NCBI GenBank assembly: GCA_016200225.1
Contig: JACQFD010000002.1
Span: 264,862-328,861, forward strand
From: Planctomycetota bacterium
Lineage (GTDB): Bacteria; Planctomycetota; UBA1135; JACQFD01
Reading direction: 5' to 3'
Length of the DNA stretch: 64,000 bases
Below the pieces are notes generated by a model. That model was not told where the DNA came from. It did not search any database and was given only the letters and a program-made list of their open reading frames with translations. Shown here piece after piece: positions 37,331 to 47,600 of this stretch (position 1 is the first letter of the stretch; each line of letters starts with the position of its first letter). Made by a program: the position numbers and the translations under genes.

Positions 37331-38611
37331 CCCATGCTGAACACACTTAATAATAATGTTCGGGGGCTATTCATGGAAAGGATGTATTGACAACTAGCCC
37401 TGCAGACTCCCTCTCAATATTAAGAATCGTTCCAATAGATATATGACAGCTACCGCACGGGCGATGAATCTATTCTTAACTATCTCGACGGCGAGTCGAG
37501 GATCTTGTGCCGAAATCCTTCATCAATGTGGCAAATCCTTTCAGGAGATGAGACTAAATGAATGGACTTCCGTGCACCATTCGATCGTTCACGCGCTTTT
37601 GACAATAAGAACGTCATTGCTGTTCAATCTTCTTTAAGTAACAGTTAATTGTATCCGCCGCACCTATGATACGTTTCCACTCGTGAAAAATCTGGATACC
37701 GCGACCACAAACGCAGCCTTCCATAGGACTCACATATTAACATAAGTTCATTGAATGCTTTGATCAGGCCGCACTTCGCCGCTCTCATCACGATCTTCCT
37801 TGTACGGTTAGTCGCAACGCCTCTGCGAGCATCCGAATGTGTGCGATGTGGGCGTCGTTTCCAGCGGGGATCCTTTCTGTCGTCCGCGCTAATTCTTGCT
37901 ACCCGTTTCGTGAAATGCCACTTCTCTTAACTATTTATATATTATTAGATCACGTCCGTATTTCCGCTTCGCCAAGAAGATTTCTTAACGCGACTCGGCC
38001 GTTTGAGATGTTATTATTAGACATGCTAAGGATGGGGTGGCTACAGCAATCGAGTTACGTTGTCCGCCTAAGTACATGAAATCTCCACTTCACATCACTT
38101 CTCCTCGTTATAGGAAAAGACACCGCTGTGACCGGATGATACTTCCGGAAATCAATTCCGTTCTTCCGTTAGTCATTTCGCACTGTGCGAAATGGCATTC
38201 GAACGCTCACATGCGTCCTGAAGATTCAGTAGGCAACTTCCAGAAATGCAGTCCCCCGAATTTTCTAGGATGACCTTCGGGCCTCTTACGAATTTCTGGC
38301 GGCGTGAAGGCCCATATTAGTTCACCCAAAGTCGCTTGAAGAGTGCACAGACTTCGTAAGACCGCTCCGGACGCCCCGATGTGCGCAGGAAGGTACAACT
38401 TGTTATCAGCGTGCGCCGAAATCGATCCGGAGACGAGCAGTCAGGTTGGCAAGACCCGCAAAAAACAGCGTGCCGGTCTCTCAAAGTTCGCGCAAAAACA
38501 AAGATTCGATTTGGTCGGTTTCTCTTTGAGACTTTTTGGTTCGAGAAACTGGCTGTATCAATTCCTTGGAAAGTAAAGCCATTCCGACCCCGCTAAAGTT
38601 AGCTCGGAACT
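37331..38611. other. 1.28-kb region without a convincing gene
   Basis: Both strands carry only short frames (up to about 80 codons) with no recognisable motif, codon bias or start context. One perfect 21-bp palindrome lies at 38174-38194. The region is less GC-rich than its surroundings. It may be decayed genes, an origin next to the Rep-like gene, or an unknown RNA; I see no direct support for any of these. Confidence 0.5.
38172..38195. repeat. Island palindrome, copy 2 (perfect)
   Basis: Arms CATTTCGCAC (38174-38183) and GTGCGAAATG (38185-38194) are perfect complements around a single T. This is the best copy of the island repeat. It lies in the gene-poor stretch between the Rep-like gene and the XRE regulator. 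Confidence 0.85.
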
Positions 38612-38854
38612 TCAGCCCGTTCGATGTCGTGGGACTGACGTCTCGAAGAACCCGAGCGGCTTTCCGTAAATCCTCGCAAATTCCTCAACCTCCACAAAGT
38701 CGACGCGCCGTTCGCCGAGTTCTGACTTTGATACAAATGTTTGCGGCTTACGGAGCGCCTTTGCCACAGCGGTCTGTGTGAGCGACGCTTCCTCGCGCGC
38801 CTTTCTCAGTTTCGCGAGTAAGAGTCGGTAACGGGAATCGAAGACGGAGGTCAT
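38612..38854 (-). CDS. XRE-family helix-turn-helix regulator
   Basis: An 80-aa protein that is almost entirely a Cro/CI-type HTH domain (residues 11-65): LLLAKLRKAREEASLTQTAV, then AKALRKPQTFVSKSELGERR with the typical TQxxxA and recognition helix, then VDFVEVEEFARIYGKPLGFF. Such small XRE proteins act as island or toxin-antitoxin repressors. No toxin partner overlaps it. It could bind the island palindromes, but that is a guess. Confidence 0.85.
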   Translation of the reverse strand: MTSVFDSRYRLLLAKLRKAREEASLTQTAVAKALRKPQTFVSKSELGERRVDFVEVEEFARIYGKPLGFFETSVPRHRTG

Positions 38855-39032
38855 GCCGCCGGTTTATGGGCGACGTCGATGGTGTACCCCGTTCTGGCCT
38901 AGCCCAACTTAGGGTAAATTGGCATCCGCGGATCTCCGAAGAATCTCTCGAAAGCCCTGAGTGCGCTCGGGCTTCGCTCGTTCAACGGAATTCGAACCCA
39001 ATAATCGGTCTATCGGAGCGAGAAAATTACTT

Positions 39033-39485
39033 ATGACTCGAACAAGACTCTCTTTTCGTGCGATTCTGAGTATTTTAGGATTCTCATTACTAATTGTGAA
39101 TTTGGCCTGTTCCCGCAATCCGACGACACGTACTGAAATTGATAATTTGATTACAAGGGAAACAGAGAGCCATGAAGAACAACTACAGATACTCTTTGAA
39201 GCTTTTCGTGTCGAGGCATTGCGTGAGGGAACTCGCAACGCAATCAGTTTGATTCACATAATACAGGCGTGTGTTTTTCCTTGGAATCCCGGCGGAACAA
39301 AAGACGGTTCCGTGTACCTAAATCCAAGTTCGACCCAAAATCTTGAGATGTACTTGGGGACATATACACTTCCTTCCGCGCGCAATGCGCTTTCGGCGCT
39401 ATTGGATTCAATGAACGCATTCAAGGCACGCTTGAATGAATTGTACACTATTCGCCGGAAAATATACGAAACATCGGATAAGTAG
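39033..39485 (+). CDS. Small lipoprotein, function unknown
   Basis: The 150-aa product (ATG 39033) has a basic N-terminus, a hydrophobic run (FRAILSILGFSLLIVNL) and a lipobox ending in Cys26 (NLAC). The mature part is helical with coiled-coil character (EIDNLITRETESHEEQLQIL). No family recognised. Codon choice differs from the chromosomal genes, as for other island cargo. Confidence 0.65.
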   Translation: MTRTRLSFRAILSILGFSLLIVNLACSRNPTTRTEIDNLITRETESHEEQLQILFEAFRVEALREGTRNAISLIHIIQACVFPWNPGGTKDGSVYLNPSSTQNLEMYLGTYTLPSARNALSALLDSMNAFKARLNELYTIRRKIYETSDK

Positions 39486-39604
39486 CATCCGTACATGAAC
39501 CCTTGCCACGAACATGGTGCCTCGACGAATGAATACCGATTGCCATCTTCGTTCAAAATGAACATTTCAGGCTCCCATTGAGTTTACTAATCATACAATA
39601 ACAA

Positions 39605-40267
39605 ATGCCGTCCGAGCGTCACCACGAAACTGTCAGGCGACAACCCACGAATCAAGTTGGCGACGGGGCACTCGCCGACCTATCAACGGGTCAGGATGTT
39701 GCAAAGAGACGGAGAGAACGGAGGGACTCTTGGGTTGGGCTTATCGCAATACTCCTTGTTATTGCTTACTTTTCGCGATCGTACTTTTTTGGGGGACTTC
39801 GGACAGGTCACGTCACTATCCAACAAATCGAGTCGACGCCCTTTCTTAAAGCACGAAGTCCACGGGAGTCGACCGGCCCATTCATCGACAAGCCGACAGC
39901 CAAATGTTACCAATGGAATTCGTCAGGCAACGGAACCGCGGGCCTACGTCCTTGGACGATTACAATTGACTGTTCCGGCAGCGGCGAGGTGGTTCGTGCC
40001 ACATTCGTACTCGACTTTGATCTAAATGATCCGGTTACGCTGGAGTCCGGATTCTTTGTTATAAGTTCGGTTCTTGACATAATTACTGATGGACTTGGAC
40101 ACGTGCCAGAACTTTCAGAACTCGCAAAGGAAGCCGCAAAGGGAAATGGAGCTGGTACAAATAAGTACATTTCGACGAGCCGAATGGGCGAATGGTCCGT
40201 GGAGTGTGTGTTAATGCCGAGCGGAATATCGTCTCAAGCAATATTTAGTGCGGCGCATGCTCAATAA
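39605..40267 (+). CDS. Single-pass membrane protein, function unknown
   Basis: The 220-aa protein (ATG 39605) has an Arg-rich cytoplasmic N-terminus, one transmembrane helix (about 43-62, WVGLIAILLVIAYFSRSY) and an exported beta-rich domain with two cysteines (KCYQWN, IDCSGSG) that could form a disulfide. No family is recognisable. Together with the lipoprotein upstream it may form an envelope pair. Confidence 0.6.
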   Translation: MPSERHHETVRRQPTNQVGDGALADLSTGQDVAKRRRERRDSWVGLIAILLVIAYFSRSYFFGGLRTGHVTIQQIESTPFLKARSPRESTGPFIDKPTAKCYQWNSSGNGTAGLRPWTITIDCSGSGEVVRATFVLDFDLNDPVTLESGFFVISSVLDIITDGLGHVPELSELAKEAAKGNGAGTNKYISTSRMGEWSVECVLMPSGISSQAIFSAAHAQ

Positions 40268-40351
40268 CGTTATCGCTGTTACAGCATCCCCATCGACACC
40301 TTGTCGCCAAACAAGTATTGTTAGTTACATTCGCCAGCACCGCGTCGAGCT

Positions 40352-40798
40352 TTATTCCGCAAGCTGCCGTTCGATATCATTCCGAAGGGCTTGCATGCTC
40401 AAATAAACTTTATCATTTTTCTTTTTGGGCCGCGCATTCAGCCGGTGATTACTACGATAACGTGTAACTGTTGGCTTTGTTCGATTATTGTAAGGAGCGG
40501 AAAGTGCTACCTGTTTTCTGAGTGTGCGTGCCGGAACGAAGACTGGCGCAGCCCTATAGAGGCCGCGCGCCAGAAGACATTTCTTTTCGTTCGCCCACGG
40601 AGCGAATATTCCAAACGCCGGAATCCTAATAATATTTCCGTCCGCGAGTTCGTCCGCGAGATGCTCAAGAAAAAATGATACTATTTTCGCCGCTTGATAA
40701 TCATGCAGACCGCTGTCGCGCGCGGTGCGGCGAAATATCCCGTAAAGCGGCTCAGCATGTTTAGATTTCTTTCCATAACAATTGAGTCGAAATACCAT
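40352..40798 (-). CDS. HU/IHF-like DNA-binding protein
   Basis: This 148-aa protein starts at ATG 40798 (MVFRLNCYGKKSKHAEPLYG); a further ATG at 40837 is possible. Residues ~10-70 follow the HU pattern: two helices (GIFRRTARDSGLHDYQAAKI, VSFFLEHLADELADGN) and then IIRIPAFGIFAPW, the beta-turn equivalent of the HU RGFGTF element. The C-terminal ~60 residues are basic and probably disordered. HU-like proteins bend DNA and serve integration or replication of islands. A copy of the island palindrome lies about 80 bp upstream. Confidence 0.65.
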   Translation of the reverse strand: MVFRLNCYGKKSKHAEPLYGIFRRTARDSGLHDYQAAKIVSFFLEHLADELADGNIIRIPAFGIFAPWANEKKCLLARGLYRAAPVFVPARTLRKQVALSAPYNNRTKPTVTRYRSNHRLNARPKKKNDKVYLSMQALRNDIERQLAE

Positions 40799-40875
40799 AA
40801 TTAGCTTGGCCTCATGGGTTGAGCATTCATGATACATTCTCCACGCACTGAAACTGAAGACCCATGCACGCGAAT

Positions 40876-40920
40876 GTCATTTCGCACGCCATAAATTCCG
40901 TCAAGAATGCGCGAAATGAG
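40876..40920. repeat. Island palindrome, copy 3 (long spacer)
   Basis: Left arm GTCATTTCGCAC (40876-40887) and right arm GCGAAATGAG (40911-40920) are separated by 23 bases instead of one. It lies upstream of the HU-like gene. Confidence 0.6.
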
Positions 40921-41109
40921 GGTGTAGGGAGGAATCCGTTGGACCTGCCAAACCCGCCTCGCGTGAACACGGCGGATTTTCAGAGCTGTTTCGGAGATGG
41001 AATATTCAATTTCGTTCGACTTATTACTAATCGCGTTGTTTGGACGAATCGCCCGATTCAGGACGACCCGACCTCGGTTGGCGATTGAATTCCGTTTTGT
41101 TTGCGACCT

Positions 41110-41134
41110 GTCATTTCGCACCGTGCGAAACGAC
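41110..41134. repeat. Island palindrome, copy 4
   Basis: Arm GTCATTTCGCAC (41110-41121), one C, then GTGCGAAACGAC (41123-41134); one mismatch from perfect symmetry. It is 292 bp upstream of drmD. Confidence 0.8.
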
Positions 41135-41426
41135 CCGGCCGCCGAAAATTCGCCCGAATCGAAGTCAGCCCATCGCTGGATACTTGAACCCTGCCTCCGG
41201 ATCAACCTGAGCGCGATCCAAGCGCCCTCCGCAGTGTCCGGCGGCCATATTCGGGTCCGAACATCTCGACCTCCTTGCCAAAGCGACCCACGTCCGCAGA
41301 ATCGTCCCCCGGAGTCCCAAGGCTTTCCCGACGTCCACCGGGGGACACCGCAAGGCGCGCTCGATTCATCCGCACGAAAGGTCCGCAAACTTTAATTAAC
41401 GGGTACCCTTTTACTAATAATCCGAA

Positions 41427-44400
41427 ATGGCTGAGTCAATCCCCGAACTCGGGCAACTTGTCGACGTCCGTCAACGGCGATTTGTAGTCATCGATATTGA
41501 AGCGAGTGCCATTGGCCCTGCCGCGACAACCTCAGCCATTGAAGCACCGCAGCACCTCGTTCGACTTTCATCGATCGAAGACGATGCTCTCGGCGAGGAA
41601 TTATCTGTAGTTTGGGAAATCGAGCCCGGCGCACGCGCGTTGGAGCGAATGGCGCTTCCGTCTCCCTCGGGTTTCGACACGCCAAAACGCCTCGACGCGT
41701 TTATCAATGCCGTTCGTTGGGGCGCGATTGCGTCCGCGAATGATAAGAATCTCCAAGCGCCCTTTCGAAGCGGGATCGATATCGAAGACTATCAACTTGA
41801 TCCCGTCGTGCGCGCGCTGGAGATGCCGCGCGTGAACTTACTAATCGCTGACGACGTCGGTTTGGGAAAAACTATAGAATCGGGACTCGTGGCTCAGGAG
41901 TTAATTTTACGTCATCGCGCTCGCCGAGTTCTCGTCGTTTGCCCGTCTTCCTTACAAATCCAGTGGCGCGATCAGATGCGCGATAAATTCGGACTCGAAT
42001 TCCGAATTGTAGATAGCGATTGCGTTCGTACACTTCGGCGCGAACGGGGAATCCATACAAATCCGTGGAAGCATTTTCCGCGTCTCATCACATCGATCGA
42101 CTTTCTGAAGCGTGAACGCCCTCTTCGCCTTTTCCGCGAAACGCTGCCCGGCGAGGGCGAGCCCGCGTATCCGCGTCGCTACGATTTGCTCATTCTGGAC
42201 GAGGCCCACAATTGTGCGCCGTCACAATCCTTACATTTCGCAATCGATTCCGATCGTACGCAGGCAATTCGAACAATTGCGCCACATTTCGAACATAAAC
42301 TATTCCTCTCGGCAACGCCGCACAATGGATATAAAGAGAGTTTTACGGCATTATTAGAATTGCTCGACGACCAACGGTTTCACCGCGGCGTCGAGCCGGA
42401 CCGAAATCAACTCGGCGCCGTCATGGTGCGACGGATGAAATCGGACCTTCAAAAGATGTGGGACACTCGCGGGCGTTTCGCCGAACGGCGGCCGCCTGAG
42501 GCGATCGAGGTCGATTACACATCTGAAGAAAAGCGTGCCCATCAACTCCTTCGAGACTATTCAAATCAGTTAATTAAACTCTCCGGTGAAGGCAATTCCT
42601 ACGCGGCGCAATTCATACTGAAATTACTAAAAAAGCGTCTCTTTTCGTGTCCCGAGGCATTTGCGATTACGCTCGGCAAGCACGCTGCCGCGATGCGCCG
42701 CACTTCGAAAACCACAAAAGACCAAGAATCGGCTCGTCGCGCGGTTGATCGCCACAGTGCGTTGCTTGAGGAGGAAAAGGCCGACGACGATGAATATGAA
42801 ACAACGGAAGGCGAAGCAGTTGAATCGGCGACTGAATTTGTAGCTTCCATCGACAAGAGTGCGTCCGTTTTGCTTTCCGATCTTCAGAAATACGCCGAGG
42901 CTGCCCGCCGAAAGCCCGACTCCAAAGCGAAGGCGCTGATCGAATGGTTGAAGGCAAATATTAAACCCGGCGGTCGTTGGGGCGCCGAGCGCGTCATTAT
43001 CTTTACGGAATATCGCGCAACTCAGAATTGGTTATTACAAATACTGTCAGCTGAGGAACTCAACGAAAAAGACCGACTGCTCACGCTCTACGGCGGCATG
43101 GATAAGGATCTCCGCGAAAAAGTGAAGGCGGCATTTCAAGCGGGTCCTGAACAATCCAATGTCCGCATTTTATTAGCAACCGACGCGGCCTCCGAAGGCA
43201 TCGATCTTCAGAACCACTGCTCCAAACTCATTCATATAGAAATCCCGTGGAATCCGAGCCGTATGGAACAGCGCAATGGCCGAGTCGATCGTCACGGCCA
43301 GCGCGCCGAGTTTGTTAATATTTATCACTTCGTCGGAAGAGGTTATAAACAACGCGCCAAAAATCCGTGGGCGACTCCCGGCGACCTCGACGGCGATCTC
43401 GAATTTCTGCTCCGAGCCGCGCTCAAAGTTAATCAAATCCGCGAAGACCTCGGCAAAGTCGGCCCGGTCATCGCAGCACAGGTCGAAGATGCGATGCTTG
43501 GAAAACGGACGCGCCTCGACACGGACTCCGCCGAACGCGCAGCCGAGCCCGCGCGCCGAATGCTAAAATTCGAACGCGACGTCGCGAAAGAAACGCAAAA
43601 AGCGAGGGTGCGACTAGAGGAGAGCCAGAGAAGTTTACACATCGACGCCGCGAGTATTCTAAACGTCGTTGAAACAGGCTTGTCGCTGGCGGGACAACCC
43701 GCGCTCATTCCCACGACGATTCCTCCCCGCCAAAAAGGCGACGCGCCAATTCCCGCATTCCGCCTCCCCCGTCTCACCGGTAGTTGGGCAAATTGTAGCG
43801 AAGGACTGGCCCACCCCCACTCACAACAAATCCGACCGATCGTTTTCGACCATTCCGTAGCCGATGGCCGCGACGACGTTGTCCTTGCTCATTTGAATCA
43901 CCGTATCGTTCAAATGTGCCTTCGACTTCTTCGCGGCGAAATTTGGAATACGCAAGATAACAAAAAAATCCACCGTGTATGCGCGCGCGTCGTTCCGAAC
44001 AACGATCTCGACATGCCCTCAATCGTCGCGCACGCCCGTTTTGTAGTGATCGGCGGCGACCACGAGCGCATCCACGAAGAGGTTATCACCGCAGGCGGGC
44101 GTATCCGCGAGGGTCGTTTTGTACGAATGAATCAAACAGATATGGATCGCGCGCTTGATTCGGCGCTCGATTTGGAACCACATGAATCTGTAAAGAAACG
44201 ATTCTCCGCGCTATTTGCAAACCTTCGCGAGTCGCTCGTTCAATCCATCGAATCCCGCGCGGACGATCGCGTCAAGAGTTTACAAAAATCGCTCGACGAA
44301 AAATGCAATCTCGAAGTAAAGAACATGGCGGCGATTCTCCGCGGACTCGAAAAAATGTTAAGCGACGCGCTCGACGAGAAGGAAGCCGATCAGCGCGAGT

Positions 44401-44585
44401 TTAATTTTATGGAAGAAGAAAGTTACAAACGCGCCCGCGAGAGTCTTCGCCCGCGCCTTGCTAAAATTCCCAATGAAATCGAAGCCGAGACATCCCGAAT
44501 TCGCAGCCGTTTTGCAAATCCGAATTCGCGCGTCTTTCCCGTTTCATTAACATTCCTTGTTCCTGAGCGATTCGCGGCGAAGTAA
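41427..44585 (+). CDS. drmD: DISARM class 1 SNF2-family helicase DrmD
   Basis: The 1052-aa protein (ATG 41427) is a SNF2/Swi2 ATPase. It shows the Q-like GIDIEDYQLDPV, Walker A DDVGLGKTIE (~139), LVVCPSSLQIQW, the DEAH box LLILDEAHNCAPS (~254), SATPHNGY, and the second lobe with IIFTEYRATQNW and EGIDLQNHCSKLIHIEIPWN (~590) followed by MEQRNGRVDRHGQ. A helical tail of ~350 residues follows. In class 1 DISARM, DrmD stands next to DrmMI and acts with DrmABC against incoming phage DNA. Here it opens the locus, 15 bp before drmMI, which supports the class 1 assignment. Codon habits (TTACAA, TTATTA) match the chromosome. Confidence 0.9.
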   Translation: MAESIPELGQLVDVRQRRFVVIDIEASAIGPAATTSAIEAPQHLVRLSSIEDDALGEELSVVWEIEPGARALERMALPSPSGFDTPKRLDAFINAVRWGAIASANDKNLQAPFRSGIDIEDYQLDPVVRALEMPRVNLLIADDVGLGKTIESGLVAQELILRHRARRVLVVCPSSLQIQWRDQMRDKFGLEFRIVDSDCVRTLRRERGIHTNPWKHFPRLITSIDFLKRERPLRLFRETLPGEGEPAYPRRYDLLILDEAHNCAPSQSLHFAIDSDRTQAIRTIAPHFEHKLFLSATPHNGYKESFTALLELLDDQRFHRGVEPDRNQLGAVMVRRMKSDLQKMWDTRGRFAERRPPEAIEVDYTSEEKRAHQLLRDYSNQLIKLSGEGNSYAAQFILKLLKKRLFSCPEAFAITLGKHAAAMRRTSKTTKDQESARRAVDRHSALLEEEKADDDEYETTEGEAVESATEFVASIDKSASVLLSDLQKYAEAARRKPDSKAKALIEWLKANIKPGGRWGAERVIIFTEYRATQNWLLQILSAEELNEKDRLLTLYGGMDKDLREKVKAAFQAGPEQSNVRILLATDAASEGIDLQNHCSKLIHIEIPWNPSRMEQRNGRVDRHGQRAEFVNIYHFVGRGYKQRAKNPWATPGDLDGDLEFLLRAALKVNQIREDLGKVGPVIAAQVEDAMLGKRTRLDTDSAERAAEPARRMLKFERDVAKETQKARVRLEESQRSLHIDAASILNVVETGLSLAGQPALIPTTIPPRQKGDAPIPAFRLPRLTGSWANCSEGLAHPHSQQIRPIVFDHSVADGRDDVVLAHLNHRIVQMCLRLLRGEIWNTQDNKKIHRVCARVVPNNDLDMPSIVAHARFVVIGGDHERIHEEVITAGGRIREGRFVRMNQTDMDRALDSALDLEPHESVKKRFSALFANLRESLVQSIESRADDRVKSLQKSLDEKCNLEVKNMAAILRGLEKMLSDALDEKEADQREFNFMEEESYKRARESLRPRLAKIPNEIEAETSRIRSRFANPNSRVFPVSLTFLVPERFAAK

Positions 44586-44600
44586 CGCTTCGAGAATTCG

Positions 44601-47600
44601 ATGTCCATTTCCAAACACCACAACGAATGGCTCGCACTCGTCGAGCAGTCGGGGCCGTTTTTAACGTTGCCCGTCCTCCTCGAAGCATTTCCTCAGGGAC
44701 TCGATCCCGACGAACCCGAGCGTGTCCGCGAGCTTCGGGATCGTTATGAAGATTGGGTCGATGAGAAGGAGAGGCGGCGCCTCACGATCGCTCATCACCG
44801 TGAATGGATTCTTTACGTTCTTCGAGATTGGTTACAATTCAAAGGCGAGTTGCTCGAAGGTCAGAAGATCCCGCCCGGACTCTTTGTCGAGTTACAACAA
44901 TACGGCGAGCGGATCGATCCTGACTTCGTCCTCGTAAACCCCAAGGGGCGCGACGGTGAAGGGCGTGCACGTCTCCTCGTGCAAATTGTTCCCGCCGACG
45001 TCGCCAACCTCGATCGCAAGCTATCCGGCCGCGCGTGGAGCGCATCGCCGAATACCCGGATGGCTGAGTTGTTACGTGGCGCCGACATTCCTCTCGGATT
45101 GGTAACAAATGGCGAACAGTGGACGCTCGTTTCGGCGCTGAAGAATGAAACCATCGGCTTCGCGTCGTTTTATTCACATTTGTTTTTCGAAGAACGCTCG
45201 ACGCTGCACGCGTTCCAATCGTTGCTTTCTCGCCACCGTTTTTTTGGAGTGTCGGAGAGCGAGACGCTTTTAAAACTTCTTGAAAGGAGTTGTAAAGATC
45301 AAGCCGAAGTTACGGATCAACTCGGCTATCAAGTTCGCCGCGCCGTTGAAGTCATTATTCAGACTCTCGACCGCATCGATAAGAATCAGGGCCGCAAACT
45401 TCTCGCGGGTATCTCCGAGAAAGAATTATATGAAGCCGCACTCACCGTGATGATGCGACTGGTGTTCCTGTTCTCCGCCGAGGAGCGCGGATTATTACTT
45501 TTGGACGACGATCTTTACGAATCATCCTATGCCGTCTCGACGCTGCGCGCGCGCCTGCGCGAAGGAGCCGATCAACACGGTGAAGAACTGTTGGAACGCC
45601 GATTCGACGCATGGGGTCGATTATTAGCGACATTTCGCGCGGTCCATGGTGGGATCCAACATGAGCGCCTGCGTCTTCCCGCGTACGGCGGCCATCTCTT
45701 CGATCCCGATCGCTATCCATTCCTCGAAGGACGCAAGCCCGGCACATCTTACAAGAATACGCTCGCGGCACCGCTGGCCATCGACAACAGAACGGTGCTG
45801 CATCTGCTCGAATCGTTACAAACACTGGAAGTCAAAGTTCCGGGCGGCCCCGCCGAGAAACGTAAACTTTCTTTCCGCGCACTCGACATCGAACAAATCG
45901 GCCACGTCTACGAAGGTCTCCTCGACCATACGGCCGTCCGCGCAAAGGAATCCAACAGCCCTGTCCTCGGCCTGCGCGGATCCAAAGATAAAGAACCCGA
46001 GATTCCACTCCCAACGCTCGAATCATACTCAAAGAAAGGCCGCTCGGAATTGGTATCATTTCTCCACGACGAGACAGGACGCTCCGAAAAGACGCTCGAA
46101 AAAGAATTAACTTACGAACTCCCGAAAGAAAGCGCCGAGCCCTTCCTCGTCGCCTGCGACAACGATCCAAAACTCTGGAATCGCGTGAAGCCCTTCGCGT
46201 CGCTCGTCCGCGAAGATACGGCGCAGCGAAAAGTAATATTTAACGAAGGAAGTCTTTACGTCACGAAAGGCGCCGACCGCCGCTCGACGGGCACCCACTA
46301 CACGCCGCGCTCGCTTACGGAGCCGATTGTACAATACACGCTGGAACCGCTCGTGTACGTCGGTCCGGCGGAAGGCAATCCGAAGAACGAGTGGAAGCTC
46401 AAGCCCGCGCGAGAATTGTTAGCACTCAAAGTCTGCGACATGGCCATGGGTTCGGGCGCATTCTTAGTTCAGGCCACTCGATACTTATCCGAACGCCTCG
46501 TCGAAAGTTGGGAAGCCGCCGAGCGCGCGAACCCCGGGAAGGTCGTGATCACGCCCGAGGGCGATCTCTCCACCGGCGCTCCATCCGAACGACCGATCCC
46601 GCGCGACTCCGAAGAACGCCACGCCATCGCCCGCCGCTACGTCGCCGATCGCTGCATTTACGGCGTCGATATCAATCCAATGGCCGTCGAGATGGCGAAG
46701 CTGTCACTCTGGTTAATCACATTACAAAAAGATCGGCCGTTTACATTTCTGGATCACGCGCTCAAATGTGGTGATTCGCTCCTTGGCGTGTCGTCAACTG
46801 AGCAGATTCAGAAATTCAGTCTTCGGACGGATGTAGCCCAACGATTGTTTGCAAGCAAAGACATTGAGCACTCGGTCGCAGAGACAACATCGAAAAGAAA
46901 GGCGCTCGAAAGCCTACCGTCTAACGATCATATTCAGATCGAACGAAAGCAACACTTACACGAGGAGGCAGAGGCGGCGATTGCAAATGTGAAAGCACTC
47001 GCGGATTGTATTATTGCATTTGAATTGAAAGGGCAAGATGGAGACAAGTATGAGGATCAACGGGCGCTTGATGCGGAGCGCGTTCGGGGTGAAATGTTAA
47101 AACAGCCGAAAGAGTTTAAGTTGTATGCGAACCAATTATTAAATGGGCGGCGTGCTTTTCACTGGGCGGTGGAGTTTCCTGAAGTGTTCGCTCGCGGCGG
47201 CTTCAATGCCTTCGTTGGAAATCCGCCATTCTTGGGCGGCTGGCAAATGCCAACGATTCTCGGTCCGGAATACTGTTATGGACTCAAGTCGCTCTATCCG
47301 GGATCGGAGGGCACAGGTGATCTAGTAGCCTTCTTCTTTCGACGGAGCTTCAGTCTCTTAAGGCCTAAAAGCTGCATGGGCCTTCTTGCAACCAAGAGCA
47401 TCTCAGAGGCTGACACTCGCAAGGTAGGACTAGATAACATCGTCGCGAACGGTGGAGCTATCTACAACGCAATCCCACTAATGCCTTGGCCCGGGGAAGC
47501 GGCGGTTGTAGTCGCCAGACTCCACATCACGAATGGCAGTTGGAAAGGTGGTGTTTTACTTGATGGAACCCGAGTGTCGTCTGTGAGCCCAACACTCTCC

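Larger units (their letters stand above)
40799..41426. other. Intergenic region with two palindrome copies, upstream of drmD
   Basis: About 630 bp between the HU-like gene (reverse) and drmD (forward). The reverse strand has a 195-codon frame here, but it is rich in Arg/Ser without domain character and is coded through both palindromes, so I do not call it. The region should hold divergent promoters; no boxes are clear. Confidence 0.5.

Noticed and set aside
37443..38079. Short forward frames (64-80 codons) after the Rep-like gene
   Set aside because: No codon bias, motif, ribosome site or coupling to neighbours.
40801..41388. 195-codon reverse-strand frame upstream of drmD
   Set aside because: Low-complexity Arg/Ser composition, no domain, and it is coded through two copies of the island palindrome in intergenic DNA.
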